Assembly: GCF_050589845.1 (NCBI RefSeq)
Contig: NZ_JBNGPA010000002.1
Location: 62,001 to 126,000 of the forward strand
Direction of reading: 5' to 3'
DNA length: 64,000 nt
DNA from: Carboxylicivirga agarovorans
GTDB taxonomy: Bacteria > Bacteroidota > Bacteroidia > Bacteroidales > Marinilabiliaceae
Made by a program: the position numbers and the translations under genes. Under the pieces are notes generated by a model, which saw only the letters and a program-made list of their open reading frames with translations, was not told where the DNA came from and did no database searches. This document shows, piece after piece, positions 55,801-63,458 of the stretch (position 1 is its first letter; each line of letters opens with the position of its first letter).

Positions 55801-55879
55801 TAGGTGTAACACGTAATTTGTCATGTTAAGGCATGCCCTCATAAGAAGCTGCTGCATACCCTGCATCTTTGTAGTGTAA
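55801..55879 (+). promoter_or_regulatory. composite promoter/operator 2 (small lipoprotein B)
   Basis: Palindrome TAGGTGTAACACGTA (55801-55815), CCCTCAT at 55836, CATCTTTG ending at 55871, then TAGTGTAAGTTTT. The spacing is as in promoter 1. The leader then forms an AACCCG/CGGGTT hairpin (55885-55914). Confidence 0.85.
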
Positions 55880-55940
55880 GTTTTAACCCGTATTTCTGAT
55901 GCATATTGCGGGTTCATTATCCACTTAAAAAATTAGAAAG

Positions 55941-56102
55941 ATGAAAAAGTTAAGATTTTTATTCGCAGCAATGGCCATAGTAGCCAGTATGAGTTTGGTA
56001 TCATGTAGTAATGCTGATGATCCACAACCAGAACAGCCTGTTCAACCTTTGCCACCAGAGGATATTGAGCAGCCCTTACCACCTAATATTGAACCGTTTT
56101 AA
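55941..56102 (+). CDS. small proline-rich lipoprotein B
   Basis: This 53-residue paralogue of copy A has the same signal peptide and lipobox, SNADDPQPEQPVQPLPPED, then an IEQPLPP tail ending NIEPF. Most differences from A are synonymous or conservative, which indicates selection on the protein. The leader is 70 nt and can fold, while copy A has about 39 nt. No terminator is visible before the sulfatase gene 153 bp downstream, so read-through into it is possible. Confidence 0.85.
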   Translation: MKKLRFLFAAMAIVASMSLVSCSNADDPQPEQPVQPLPPEDIEQPLPPNIEPF

Positions 56103-56254
56103 GTGAGGGAGTGATGATGTACACTGTTGCATTTTAGCCCGGATGTTTAAAAAGGGGTAACTAAATGTTAATAAGTAACAGCATTAGAAATTCCTATTTA
56201 GGTATTATGTTAGCATATTTATAAAGTTTTAATAATCACCTCAAAACATAAGTT

Positions 56255-57802
56255 ATGAAAACGAAAGTATTAACAATATTGACCATGATGCTCTGTACCA
56301 CCTGGGCCTTTGGTCAAAAGCCAAATATTGTGGTTATCACCACAGATGATGTTGCTCCAATGGATATATCAGCCTATCACAGGGGATTGGGGGCTGTTGA
56401 AACGCCAAACATTGATAGAATAGCTAAAGAAGGTCTGATGTTAAGTGATTTTTACGCGCATCCGAGCTGTACTGCGGGTCGTGCTGCATTTATCACTGGT
56501 CAATACCCTATTCGTACCGGACTGACTTCTGTAGGTCAGCCTGGCTCACATTTAGGCATGCAGGCCGAAGATGTTACACTGGCAGAGTTATTAAAGGACA
56601 AAGGTTATGCTACCGCTCAATTTGGTAAAAGTCACGTTGGTGATCGTAATGAGCACCTGCCAACCGTTCATGGTTTTGATGAATTTTTTGGCGTGCTTTA
56701 TCACCTTAATATGATGAATCAGCCCGAACAGCCTGAATTTCCCAAAGATCCCAATTATCCGGGACGTCCGCGTAACGTATTGTACACAAGAGCCAGTGAT
56801 GTGGATGATCCGTCTGTTGACCCTCGTTTTGGAAAAGTAGGTAAACAAACCATTGAAGATCGGGGAACACTTTTTGCTAAACGTCAGGAGACTTTTGATG
56901 ATGAGGTGTTGGAAGTATCTATCGATTGGTTAGAGCGTACTCAAAAAGAAGGGGACCCTTTTTTCTTGTGGTTCTGTCCGACCCGCATGCACCAGGAGAT
57001 CTTTGTGAGTGATGAGTGGGCCGGTAAAAGCGGGCATGGTAAATATTCCGACGGGCTACTGCACATGGACTACCTGATCGGTGAATTGTTAGATAAGTTA
57101 GATGAGATGGGCGTTGCTGAAAACACGATTGTTTTATTTACATCTGATAATGGTGTTAACCTGTCTCACTGGCCAAGTGCCGGAGCAGCCAGCTTCAGAG
57201 GAGAAAAAGGCACAACATGGGATGGAGGTCTACGTGTACCAATGCTGGTTCGCTGGCCTGGAAAAGTGCCTGCTGGTGAGTATAGCGGGGAATTATTTAC
57301 CTGTGAAGACTGGTTGCCGACCATAATGGCAGCTGTTGGGGAAGACAATATTAAAGAAGAGCTTAAGAAAGGGAAAAAGGTAAATGGCAAGGAGTATAAG
57401 GTGCATATTGATGGCTATAACCAAATGGATGTACTAACCAAAAACGGAAAATCTAACCGTCGTGAGTTTTTCTTCTTTGGTGAAAACGACTTAAATGCTA
57501 TCCGTGTAGATCAATGGAAAATACACCTGGCAACCAAAGACGAATGGTTAAAGGGACGCGAAGTATTACCTGCCGGTATGATTATCGATATCAAGCTTGA
57601 TCCATATGAAAGATCTATCGATGCACCAGGTCATTTCTTGTGGATGAAAGAGAAAACCTGGGTATTGCCTCAGATAGCGGCTCCAATTATTGAGTTTGGA
57701 AAAAGCATGGAAGAGTTTCCTCCTCGTCAGGCTGGATCAGGCCTTGGAATGAACGCTATCATGCAACAAATTGAAAAGGCTTCATCGCAAGCCAACGAAT
57801 AA
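56255..57802 (+). CDS. secreted sulfatase (arylsulfatase-type, S1 family)
   Basis: This 515-residue enzyme has a signal peptide (TTWAFGQ). Metal-binding D31 and D32 lie in TTDDVAP, and the formylglycine site C72 in SCTAGR fits the C/S-x-P/A-x-R sulfatase signature; because it is Cys it needs an FGE or anSME maturase, neither of which is in the window. GKSHVGDRNEHLPTVHGFDEFFG and TSDNGVNLSHWP are further active-site landmarks. It removes sulfate esters; the substrate is unknown. It alone in this block lacks the shared composite promoter. A strong terminator follows (57820-57852). Confidence 0.92.
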   Translation: MKTKVLTILTMMLCTTWAFGQKPNIVVITTDDVAPMDISAYHRGLGAVETPNIDRIAKEGLMLSDFYAHPSCTAGRAAFITGQYPIRTGLTSVGQPGSHLGMQAEDVTLAELLKDKGYATAQFGKSHVGDRNEHLPTVHGFDEFFGVLYHLNMMNQPEQPEFPKDPNYPGRPRNVLYTRASDVDDPSVDPRFGKVGKQTIEDRGTLFAKRQETFDDEVLEVSIDWLERTQKEGDPFFLWFCPTRMHQEIFVSDEWAGKSGHGKYSDGLLHMDYLIGELLDKLDEMGVAENTIVLFTSDNGVNLSHWPSAGAASFRGEKGTTWDGGLRVPMLVRWPGKVPAGEYSGELFTCEDWLPTIMAAVGEDNIKEELKKGKKVNGKEYKVHIDGYNQMDVLTKNGKSNRREFFFFGENDLNAIRVDQWKIHLATKDEWLKGREVLPAGMIIDIKLDPYERSIDAPGHFLWMKEKTWVLPQIAAPIIEFGKSMEEFPPRQAGSGLGMNAIMQQIEKASSQANE

Positions 57803-57819
57803 TAAACTAATAACAAAAT

Positions 57820-57852
57820 GTCGGGTACCCATGGTATCCGACTTTTGTTTTT
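57820..57852 (+). terminator. sulfatase gene terminator
   Basis: A 10-bp stem (57820-57829 with 57833-57842, one G-T pair) and 3-nt loop are followed by TTTTGTTTTT. It ends six bases before composite promoter 3. Confidence 0.85.
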
Positions 57853-57857
57853 ATAAC

Positions 57858-57936
57858 TAAGGGATTCACGTAGAATAGCAATTTAAGGTTTCCCCTCTGA
57901 CAGTCAGACCCATTTCACTGCATCTTTGTAAGGTAA
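57858..57936 (+). promoter_or_regulatory. composite promoter/operator 3 (DUF1254 gene A)
   Basis: Palindrome-like TAAGGGATTCACGTA (57858-57872), CCCTCT at 57893, CATCTTTG ending at 57928, then TAAGGTAAACTT. The 35 and 70 bp distances hold exactly. Confidence 0.85.
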
Positions 57937-57962
57937 ACTTATTGAAGAACTTAATAGTTAGA

Positions 57963-59423
57963 ATGATGAAAAAAATAATAGTATTAACCGGACTTGTTGG
58001 TTTGATGACAATAGCTTGTAATCAAGGTATCTCAGAAAAAAAGCCAACCAATACAATTCTTGACCAGGTGGCACAGCAGGATGATCCTGTGGTAAGCATA
58101 GCGCCAAATGCCGAAATTGCAGCTCAGGGGTATTACCTGGATGCCAAAGCTATGGGAACCATGGCTTACCAATGGGGGTATGCTATGGTACGAATGGAAC
58201 AGGCCATGCGTGATTACATTGATGTGCCAAATCCTAAGCCTGCCACCAGTTACAGGGCACCACTTAACGAGATCGGATGGGCCAGGCGTCTGCCAACAGC
58301 TAAGGATGAGGACATGCCTACAGCCAATAACGACACCTACTATATGAGTGCCGTGGTTGATTTAACAGAACCGTATATCTTGGAAACTCCTGATACGGAT
58401 GGGCGCTACTATGTGGTTGACGTTTTTGATATGTATCATACATTGACCGAATACATTGGTAAACGCAATACAGGTACCAAGGCACAAACCATTGCTTTAG
58501 TACCTCCGGGATGGGAAGGACCTTTACCAAAGAGCGTTGATAAAGTAGTGAATGTTCGTACACCTAAAACATGGTTATGGGGACGTATTCACGTTTTGGA
58601 AGGAGAGGATGTAAGCAAGGTACATGCTTTGCAGGATCAGTTTAAATTAGCAAGCATCAGCGAGTATAACGGAAAAGCTGGCGTGCAAAAAACAAGCACT
58701 TTGCCTGAAATGCCTAAGTATCCTGTAACAGATACCTTACGCTTTTATCGTTACCTGGCTTTTGCCATGGAACAAAATCCGATACTTGACGAAGACAGAG
58801 CCTTGGTAGGGCAGTTAGAGCGAATTGGGATTAAGGATGGTCAGTTTAATGAGAGTGTGTTAAATCCTGCCCAGTTAAAAGGATTGAAAGAAGCAGCATT
58901 GGAAGCACCACTAACCATTTTATCAACCATGTATTCCTCATCAACAGAAATGAATGGCTGGAATGTGGCAACCAAATTGGATAATTACGGTTTTGATTAT
59001 GGTTTTCGCTCACTGATCGCCGGTCCTTACTTAGGAGGCCAGGGTGAAAAAGAGGCCATGTATCCGATCCGTTATACCGATAGCGAAGGACAGCCCACAA
59101 CAGGAACCCATAGTTATCGTATTCGGTTTAAAGAAGAACCACCAGTAAATTCGTTCTGGTCTTTAACGCTATATAAGGCTGATACCAAGCTGTTTTGTGA
59201 TAATGAGCTTAACCGCTATAAGTTTAGCAGTGAATCGGCTGGCTTAAAGAAGAATGCTGATGGCTCTTTTGAGATTTTGATACAGAATGCAAAGCCTGAA
59301 AATACCGATAACTGGTTGCCTGCTCCTGAAGGAGGTTTTTATCTGATATTGCGGGTTTATGAACCGCATGAGGATATCATCAACCTAAAATATGAGTTGC
59401 CTCAAATGGAGAAGATTAAGTAA
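57963..59423 (+). CDS. DUF1254/DUF1214 lipoprotein A
   Basis: This protein of about 486 residues starts at ATG 57963 (or 57966), before a signal peptide with lipobox TIAC and NQGISEKK. The central DUF1254 region (about 90-220, NDTYYMSAVVDLTEPYILETPD, YYVVDVFDMYHT, ALVPPGWEG) and C-terminal DUF1214 region (about 365-480, YRIRFKEEPPVNSFWSLTLY, ADGSFEILIQ, NWLPAPEGGFYLILRVYEP) are well preserved. The families have no established biochemistry. A frame upstream to 57942 begins at TTG inside the leader and is not used. It has its own promoter and terminator. Confidence 0.88.
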   Translation: MMKKIIVLTGLVGLMTIACNQGISEKKPTNTILDQVAQQDDPVVSIAPNAEIAAQGYYLDAKAMGTMAYQWGYAMVRMEQAMRDYIDVPNPKPATSYRAPLNEIGWARRLPTAKDEDMPTANNDTYYMSAVVDLTEPYILETPDTDGRYYVVDVFDMYHTLTEYIGKRNTGTKAQTIALVPPGWEGPLPKSVDKVVNVRTPKTWLWGRIHVLEGEDVSKVHALQDQFKLASISEYNGKAGVQKTSTLPEMPKYPVTDTLRFYRYLAFAMEQNPILDEDRALVGQLERIGIKDGQFNESVLNPAQLKGLKEAALEAPLTILSTMYSSSTEMNGWNVATKLDNYGFDYGFRSLIAGPYLGGQGEKEAMYPIRYTDSEGQPTTGTHSYRIRFKEEPPVNSFWSLTLYKADTKLFCDNELNRYKFSSESAGLKKNADGSFEILIQNAKPENTDNWLPAPEGGFYLILRVYEPHEDIINLKYELPQMEKIK

Positions 59424-59446
59424 CAGATATTTAAATTATCAGAGAT

Positions 59447-59479
59447 TACCCTGCAAGCTCATTTGCAGGGTATTTTTTT
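59447..59479 (+). terminator. terminator of DUF1254 gene A
   Basis: A 10-bp stem TACCCTGCAA/TTGCAGGGTA (59447-59456 with 59463-59472) is followed by seven T. It ends five bases before composite promoter 4. Confidence 0.9.
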
Positions 59480-59483
59480 GTAC

Positions 59484-59562
59484 TAAGGGAAACACTTAAT
59501 TACATCTTCTTTGTGTTTCCCTCTGTCGTACCTGATCGATTGTGACCAACTTTGAAGAGTAA
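59484..59562 (+). promoter_or_regulatory. composite promoter/operator 4 (DUF1254 gene B)
   Basis: TAAGGGAAACACTTA (59484-59498), CCCTCT at 59519, CAACTTTG ending at 59554, then AAGAGTAAACTTT. Spacing is identical to the others; it is the most diverged member. Confidence 0.8.
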
Positions 59563-59591
59563 ACTTTTATTAACCATTAATATTTCATGAT

Positions 59592-61022
59592 ATGAAAACC
59601 AGATATCTTATATGTATAGTCCTGGCAATAGTAACAGTATTGACAGGCTGTCACCAGGAAAAAGATGAGACAACAAGAGAATTCACCTTTGATTCTTTAG
59701 AAGAGCAGGTCATCTATCAGCGTGCCTTTGAAGCTGTGGTTTGGGCCATGCCTGCAACAGCGATCTATCGCCTACGAGAAGGTTTTATGGAACTGCCGGG
59801 CGTTGATAACAATGTGGTGATAGCCTATTCAGCACCAGCCTTATCGAAACATAAAGCCATTACAGCCAATACCGCAACACCTTACATTACTGCTTTTACC
59901 GATTTAAGAAACGGACCGGTTGTACTGGAGATACCAGCAGTTAGTGAAAAGGCCAGTTTATACGGACAGGTGGTGGATGCCTGGCAATCGACCATTGCGG
60001 GCGTTGGTCCTTCAGGTGCCGATAAAGGTAAAGGTGGAAAGTATTTATTTATTCCTCCCGGTTATACCGGTGTATTGCCAGCATCTGGTTACTACCCGGT
60101 TCAATGTACTACAAACCGTATCTCATTGGTTTTTCGCTCAATAAGGGGCGAGAATGCCACTGATGATGATGCGTACCAGTATACGCAGACCATGAAGATG
60201 TATTATTTGGGAGCTGAAAGCACCGAAACAAAGTTTGTTGATGGGCTACCTCACAAACTGGAAACATTGCCCCGCTACGATGAACGAGCACTGGAAGATA
60301 TCCACGCCATTTTTAGTGTTGAACCGGTGTTGGAACGCGATAAAGTAATGATGGGCTTATTGTCAACCATTGGCATTGAAAAAGGCAAGGCTTATAATCC
60401 AACGCCGCGCCAGGTGGAGCTGTTTAGAAAGGCCGCCAGGGATGCTTATGAATATATGCACAATTTAGTGTCTGATCACCATAATGAAGGTTTGTACTGG
60501 GAAGACAGAAACTGGAGTTTTGTAATGCAGACCGATGATGTTGACGGCTTTGACTTTATAACAAAAGAGCAAATAGAGATTGACAAGCGGGCTGCAGCCT
60601 GGAGCTTCTTCACCTTATATCCGCAGAAATTAGGCGAACGTCCGGCAACGGTATACCTGGCACCAACAGCCGATTCGGAGGGACGCCCGCTGCAAGCCGA
60701 TAAACTGTATAAAGTAAGGGTTCCAAAGGATATACCAGCCAAACAGTTTTGGGCCATCACCATTTATGACGATGCTACCTGGGCGTTTATTGATAATCCA
60801 TCAGGGCGTTCAGGTCTGGGCTTATTTAATACACCCGACATGCAGATGAATGAAGACGGTAGTGTGGATGTGTATTTTGGACCGGAAGCACCAGAGGGAC
60901 TGGAATCCAATTGGATACCTACTGCCGGAAAGAAGCCATACGTTTGGTTACGTTTGTATGGACCCGATGAAGCTTTCTGGGATAAATCATTTGTAATGCC
61001 AGATGTGGAGATGGTGAAGTAA
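59592..61022 (+). CDS. DUF1254/DUF1214 lipoprotein B
   Basis: This 476-residue lipoprotein has lipobox LTGC followed by HQEKDETT. DUF1254 (about 55-195, NTATPYITAFTDLRNGPVVLEIP, YLFIPPGYTGVLPASGYY) and DUF1214 (about 355-470, YKVRVPKDIPAKQFWAITIYDD, NEDGSVDVYFGPEAP, NWIPTAGKKPYVWLRLYGP) are intact. It is clearly related to protein A but divergent, so the pair is an old duplication or two subfamilies, not a recent copy. It is monocistronic, with its own composite promoter. A family 3 repeat follows its stop. Confidence 0.88.
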   Translation: MKTRYLICIVLAIVTVLTGCHQEKDETTREFTFDSLEEQVIYQRAFEAVVWAMPATAIYRLREGFMELPGVDNNVVIAYSAPALSKHKAITANTATPYITAFTDLRNGPVVLEIPAVSEKASLYGQVVDAWQSTIAGVGPSGADKGKGGKYLFIPPGYTGVLPASGYYPVQCTTNRISLVFRSIRGENATDDDAYQYTQTMKMYYLGAESTETKFVDGLPHKLETLPRYDERALEDIHAIFSVEPVLERDKVMMGLLSTIGIEKGKAYNPTPRQVELFRKAARDAYEYMHNLVSDHHNEGLYWEDRNWSFVMQTDDVDGFDFITKEQIEIDKRAAAWSFFTLYPQKLGERPATVYLAPTADSEGRPLQADKLYKVRVPKDIPAKQFWAITIYDDATWAFIDNPSGRSGLGLFNTPDMQMNEDGSVDVYFGPEAPEGLESNWIPTAGKKPYVWLRLYGPDEAFWDKSFVMPDVEMVK

Positions 61023-61066
61023 GAAATGAGCTGGTGAAATACTAAGAGGCTGCCTATAAAAGAATA

Positions 61067-61142
61067 CAAAGTATATGGGATTTATACCATTGCTTTGCGT
61101 TCTTCGCGTTTCTCTTCTTTTGCGTTCTTTGCGGGAAATAAT
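61067..61142 (+). repeat. dispersed repeat family 3, copy B
   Basis: CAAAGTATATGG, TTTGCGTTCT and TCTTCTTTTGCGTTCTTTGCG appear in the same order as at 33745-33821. Confidence 0.75.
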
Positions 61143-61171
61143 GATATCAATCGTTACTGAACGATGTTAAC

Positions 61172-61250
61172 TACGTGTATCACCTAATTATTAACTATAC
61201 GTTTTGCCCTCATAAAATGAGCCTGTCAATCCACCATCTTTGTAATGTAA
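61172..61250 (+). promoter_or_regulatory. composite promoter/operator 5 (small lipoprotein C)
   Basis: TACGTGTATCACCTA (61172-61186), CCCTCAT at 61207, CATCTTTG ending at 61242, then TAATGTAAGTTTT. The distances of 35 and 70 bp are again exact. Confidence 0.85.
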
Positions 61251-61450
61251 GTTTTAACCCGGATTATGTATTGGAACTTTGTAATGAGCATTGAAAGAAC
61301 TATACAACAAGGCTTTACTGAAACGAGGTATAGCATCGTTCTGTTGAGTTGAAGTAAAACAATGAAGCGTATTGTTTTGAAGTTATTTCAATGCGCAATA
61401 GGATTTCTGATACATGTTACGGGTTCATTATCCACTTAAAAATTAGAAAG

Positions 61451-61618
61451 ATGAAACGAGTTAGATTTTTATTTACAGCAATGGCATTAGTAGCCACAAT
61501 GAGTTTGGCATCATGTAGTAATGATGATGATCCTCAACCAGAACAACCGGTTCAGCCTTTGCCACCGGAAAATATTGAGCAACCACTTCCAGAAAATCCG
61601 GAGGTGACACCATTTTAA
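61451..61618 (+). CDS. small proline-rich lipoprotein C
   Basis: This 55-residue third paralogue reads MKRVRFLFTAMALVATMSL, lipobox ASC, then SNDDDPQPEQPVQPLPPEN and a tail IEQPLPENPEVTPF. A frame to 61391 only translates the leader. The ATTAGAAAG sequence just before the ATG is identical in all three copies. The DNA differs more from A and B than those do from each other. A hairpin pair and terminator follow (61632-61690). Confidence 0.85.
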   Translation: MKRVRFLFTAMALVATMSLASCSNDDDPQPEQPVQPLPPENIEQPLPENPEVTPF

Positions 61619-61631
61619 AGTTTTCATCCCA

Positions 61632-61690
61632 ATTCAAGTTTACACTTGAATCCCTTTATCCCTGTATGGTAGCGTGCAGGGATATTTTTT
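61632..61690 (+). terminator. terminator of small lipoprotein C
   Basis: A first hairpin (ATTCAAGT 61632-61639 with ACTTGAAT 61644-61651) is followed by ATCCCTG/CAGGGAT (61658-61664 with 61677-61683) and a run of six T. Confidence 0.8.
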
Positions 61691-61853
61691 ATAATGTTGA
61701 GAGTTTAAAAAGGGTAAAAACAATTGAGTTTAAAATGTCAAAAAGCAAGGTTATTTTTTATTCGTGATTACAAATGATATATTTGTTCTCATTCTCTTCT
61801 TTTTTAATCGCCCTTGGGGAAACTTTAGATTTATCAATTTAAAATATTGACAG

Positions 61854-63458
61854 ATGAATCGTGTACTTATGGTATTCGTATTTCTGATGGCATGTATACT
61901 GGCATCAGGCAATCAATACAAAGAAGACAGTCTTAAGCATGTATACAAGTCATTAGAACAGGATAGTGCCAAAATAAAAATACTTTGGCAGTTGTCTGAT
62001 AATACGGATAACTACATTAAAGCCATTGAATATACTCAGGAAGCCCTTGACTTTATAAATGATAAAGGCATTGATGATATGCAGGCCAGGGCTTATTTTA
62101 AGCATGGAGCTAATCTTTTTTTGCTAGGCTCATATGATGAGGCTCTGGATTACTTTATTGAGTCAATTAAAATAGCCGATAAGCAAGGTGATCAAATGCT
62201 TAAGATGAGAACCTTGAATAATATTGGTACCGTTTACGATCGTATAGGAAAATACGATGAGGCATTGGAATACTATATTAAATCGATGGATGTGTACCAG
62301 CAAATGAATGATGATGCCCGGGAGAATGAATCAAACTGGCTGAGTTATTTATATGGTAATATTGGATGTATCTATCTCACCAAAAATGAATTTACCACTG
62401 CAGAAACTTATTTGCTAAAAGGATTAAACAGATGCATTAGTGCAGACAATGATCCTGTAAAAGGTGTGCTGTATAATAACCTTGGCAAGTTATACCTGAC
62501 AACAAAAGAATTTGATAAGGCCTATGACTATCTTAACAAAGCATTGATATTCAGAAAGAATGTGGGTAATAAAAACGATATGGTCAAGTCTTACTTCTTT
62601 TTAGGTGTCTATTATTTTACAATAGAGGATTATGACAATGCAAAAGTTTCCTTGGAAAATGGATTGCATCTGTCAAAGGAGATAGGAACGATCGATTGGA
62701 CAAAGTGGATCTATAAGTACCTTTATTTACTGCATAAAAAACAGGGAGAGGTCAATAATGCCCTGCGGGCACACGAGCATTTCAAGGCGGCTAGTGACAG
62801 TCTGATGAACGAAAAGACTATTTCGGATATTGCCCGTATTCAGATGCAATATGAGTATGAAAAGAAAGAACAACTGAAAGATGCCAGGCAGCAGCGTATG
62901 CGCTTCATCTATATCCTTATTATCTCGTTCTTTATCTTTACTACTTTGATAATAGGACTGTTGTACATACTTGCTAAGAGCAGATCAAGACGTACCTTGC
63001 TTGAAAATGAGCGACTGGAAAAGGATCTTGAGTTGAAGAACAAAGAATTAACAACCAATGTCATGTACCTGCTCAAGAAGAATGAATTTATGAATACAAT
63101 CTCCAATCGTCTTCTCGATTTTAAGTCACGGCTCAAGGGTGATAACCGCCAGACTATACTTGAAATTGTCAATGAGTTGCAGACGGCGGCAGATGAGGAA
63201 GTGTGGGAGGAATTTGAAATACGTTTCCAGCAGGTACACAACGATTTTTTTGATAACCTGAAACAGGTGTCGCCCGAGTTATCTCCCTCTGAATTGAAGA
63301 TATGTGCTTTTCTGCGTTTAAATATGAAAACCAAAGAAATTGCGGCTATTACGCATCTGAGTATACGCACCATTGAAGTTACCCGCTCCAATATCAGGAA
63401 GAAATTAAATCTTACGCACTCAGACGTTAATTTGATCAGCTATTTAAATGAGCTATAA
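61854..63458 (+). CDS. TPR-TM-LuxR-type transcriptional regulator
   Basis: This 534-residue protein has a signal peptide (ILASGNQ), five or six TPRs (about 45-320) predicted to be periplasmic, a membrane helix (about 355-378), a long coiled coil and a C-terminal LuxR-type helix-turn-helix (about 470-530, ELSPSELKICAFLRLNMKTKEIAAITHLSIRTIEVTRSNIRKKLNL). No kinase or receiver domain is present, so it would act as a membrane-bound one-component regulator, a design frequent in Bacteroidota. It closes the small-lipoprotein block and is a second candidate regulator of the five shared promoters. A terminator follows. Confidence 0.9.
   Translation: MNRVLMVFVFLMACILASGNQYKEDSLKHVYKSLEQDSAKIKILWQLSDNTDNYIKAIEYTQEALDFINDKGIDDMQARAYFKHGANLFLLGSYDEALDYFIESIKIADKQGDQMLKMRTLNNIGTVYDRIGKYDEALEYYIKSMDVYQQMNDDARENESNWLSYLYGNIGCIYLTKNEFTTAETYLLKGLNRCISADNDPVKGVLYNNLGKLYLTTKEFDKAYDYLNKALIFRKNVGNKNDMVKSYFFLGVYYFTIEDYDNAKVSLENGLHLSKEIGTIDWTKWIYKYLYLLHKKQGEVNNALRAHEHFKAASDSLMNEKTISDIARIQMQYEYEKKEQLKDARQQRMRFIYILIISFFIFTTLIIGLLYILAKSRSRRTLLENERLEKDLELKNKELTTNVMYLLKKNEFMNTISNRLLDFKSRLKGDNRQTILEIVNELQTAADEEVWEEFEIRFQQVHNDFFDNLKQVSPELSPSELKICAFLRLNMKTKEIAAITHLSIRTIEVTRSNIRKKLNLTHSDVNLISYLNEL

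Larger units (their letters stand above)
61023..61450. other. intergenic region, 428 bp: repeat, operator and long leader
   Basis: It contains repeat family 3 copy B (61067-61142), composite promoter 5 (61172-61250) and a leader of about 200 nt for small lipoprotein C. No other frame is supported. Confidence 0.75.

Noticed and set aside
56100..56254. A sixth copy of the composite promoter upstream of the sulfatase
   Set aside because: AAAGGGGTAACTAAA near 56152 resembles half of the palindrome, but neither CCCTC at +35 nor TTTG at +70 is present.
61811..61828. Operator-like GGGGAAACTTTAG upstream of the TPR-LuxR gene
   Set aside because: It matches only with a one-base gap, and there is no room for the 70-bp spacing before the start codon at 61854.
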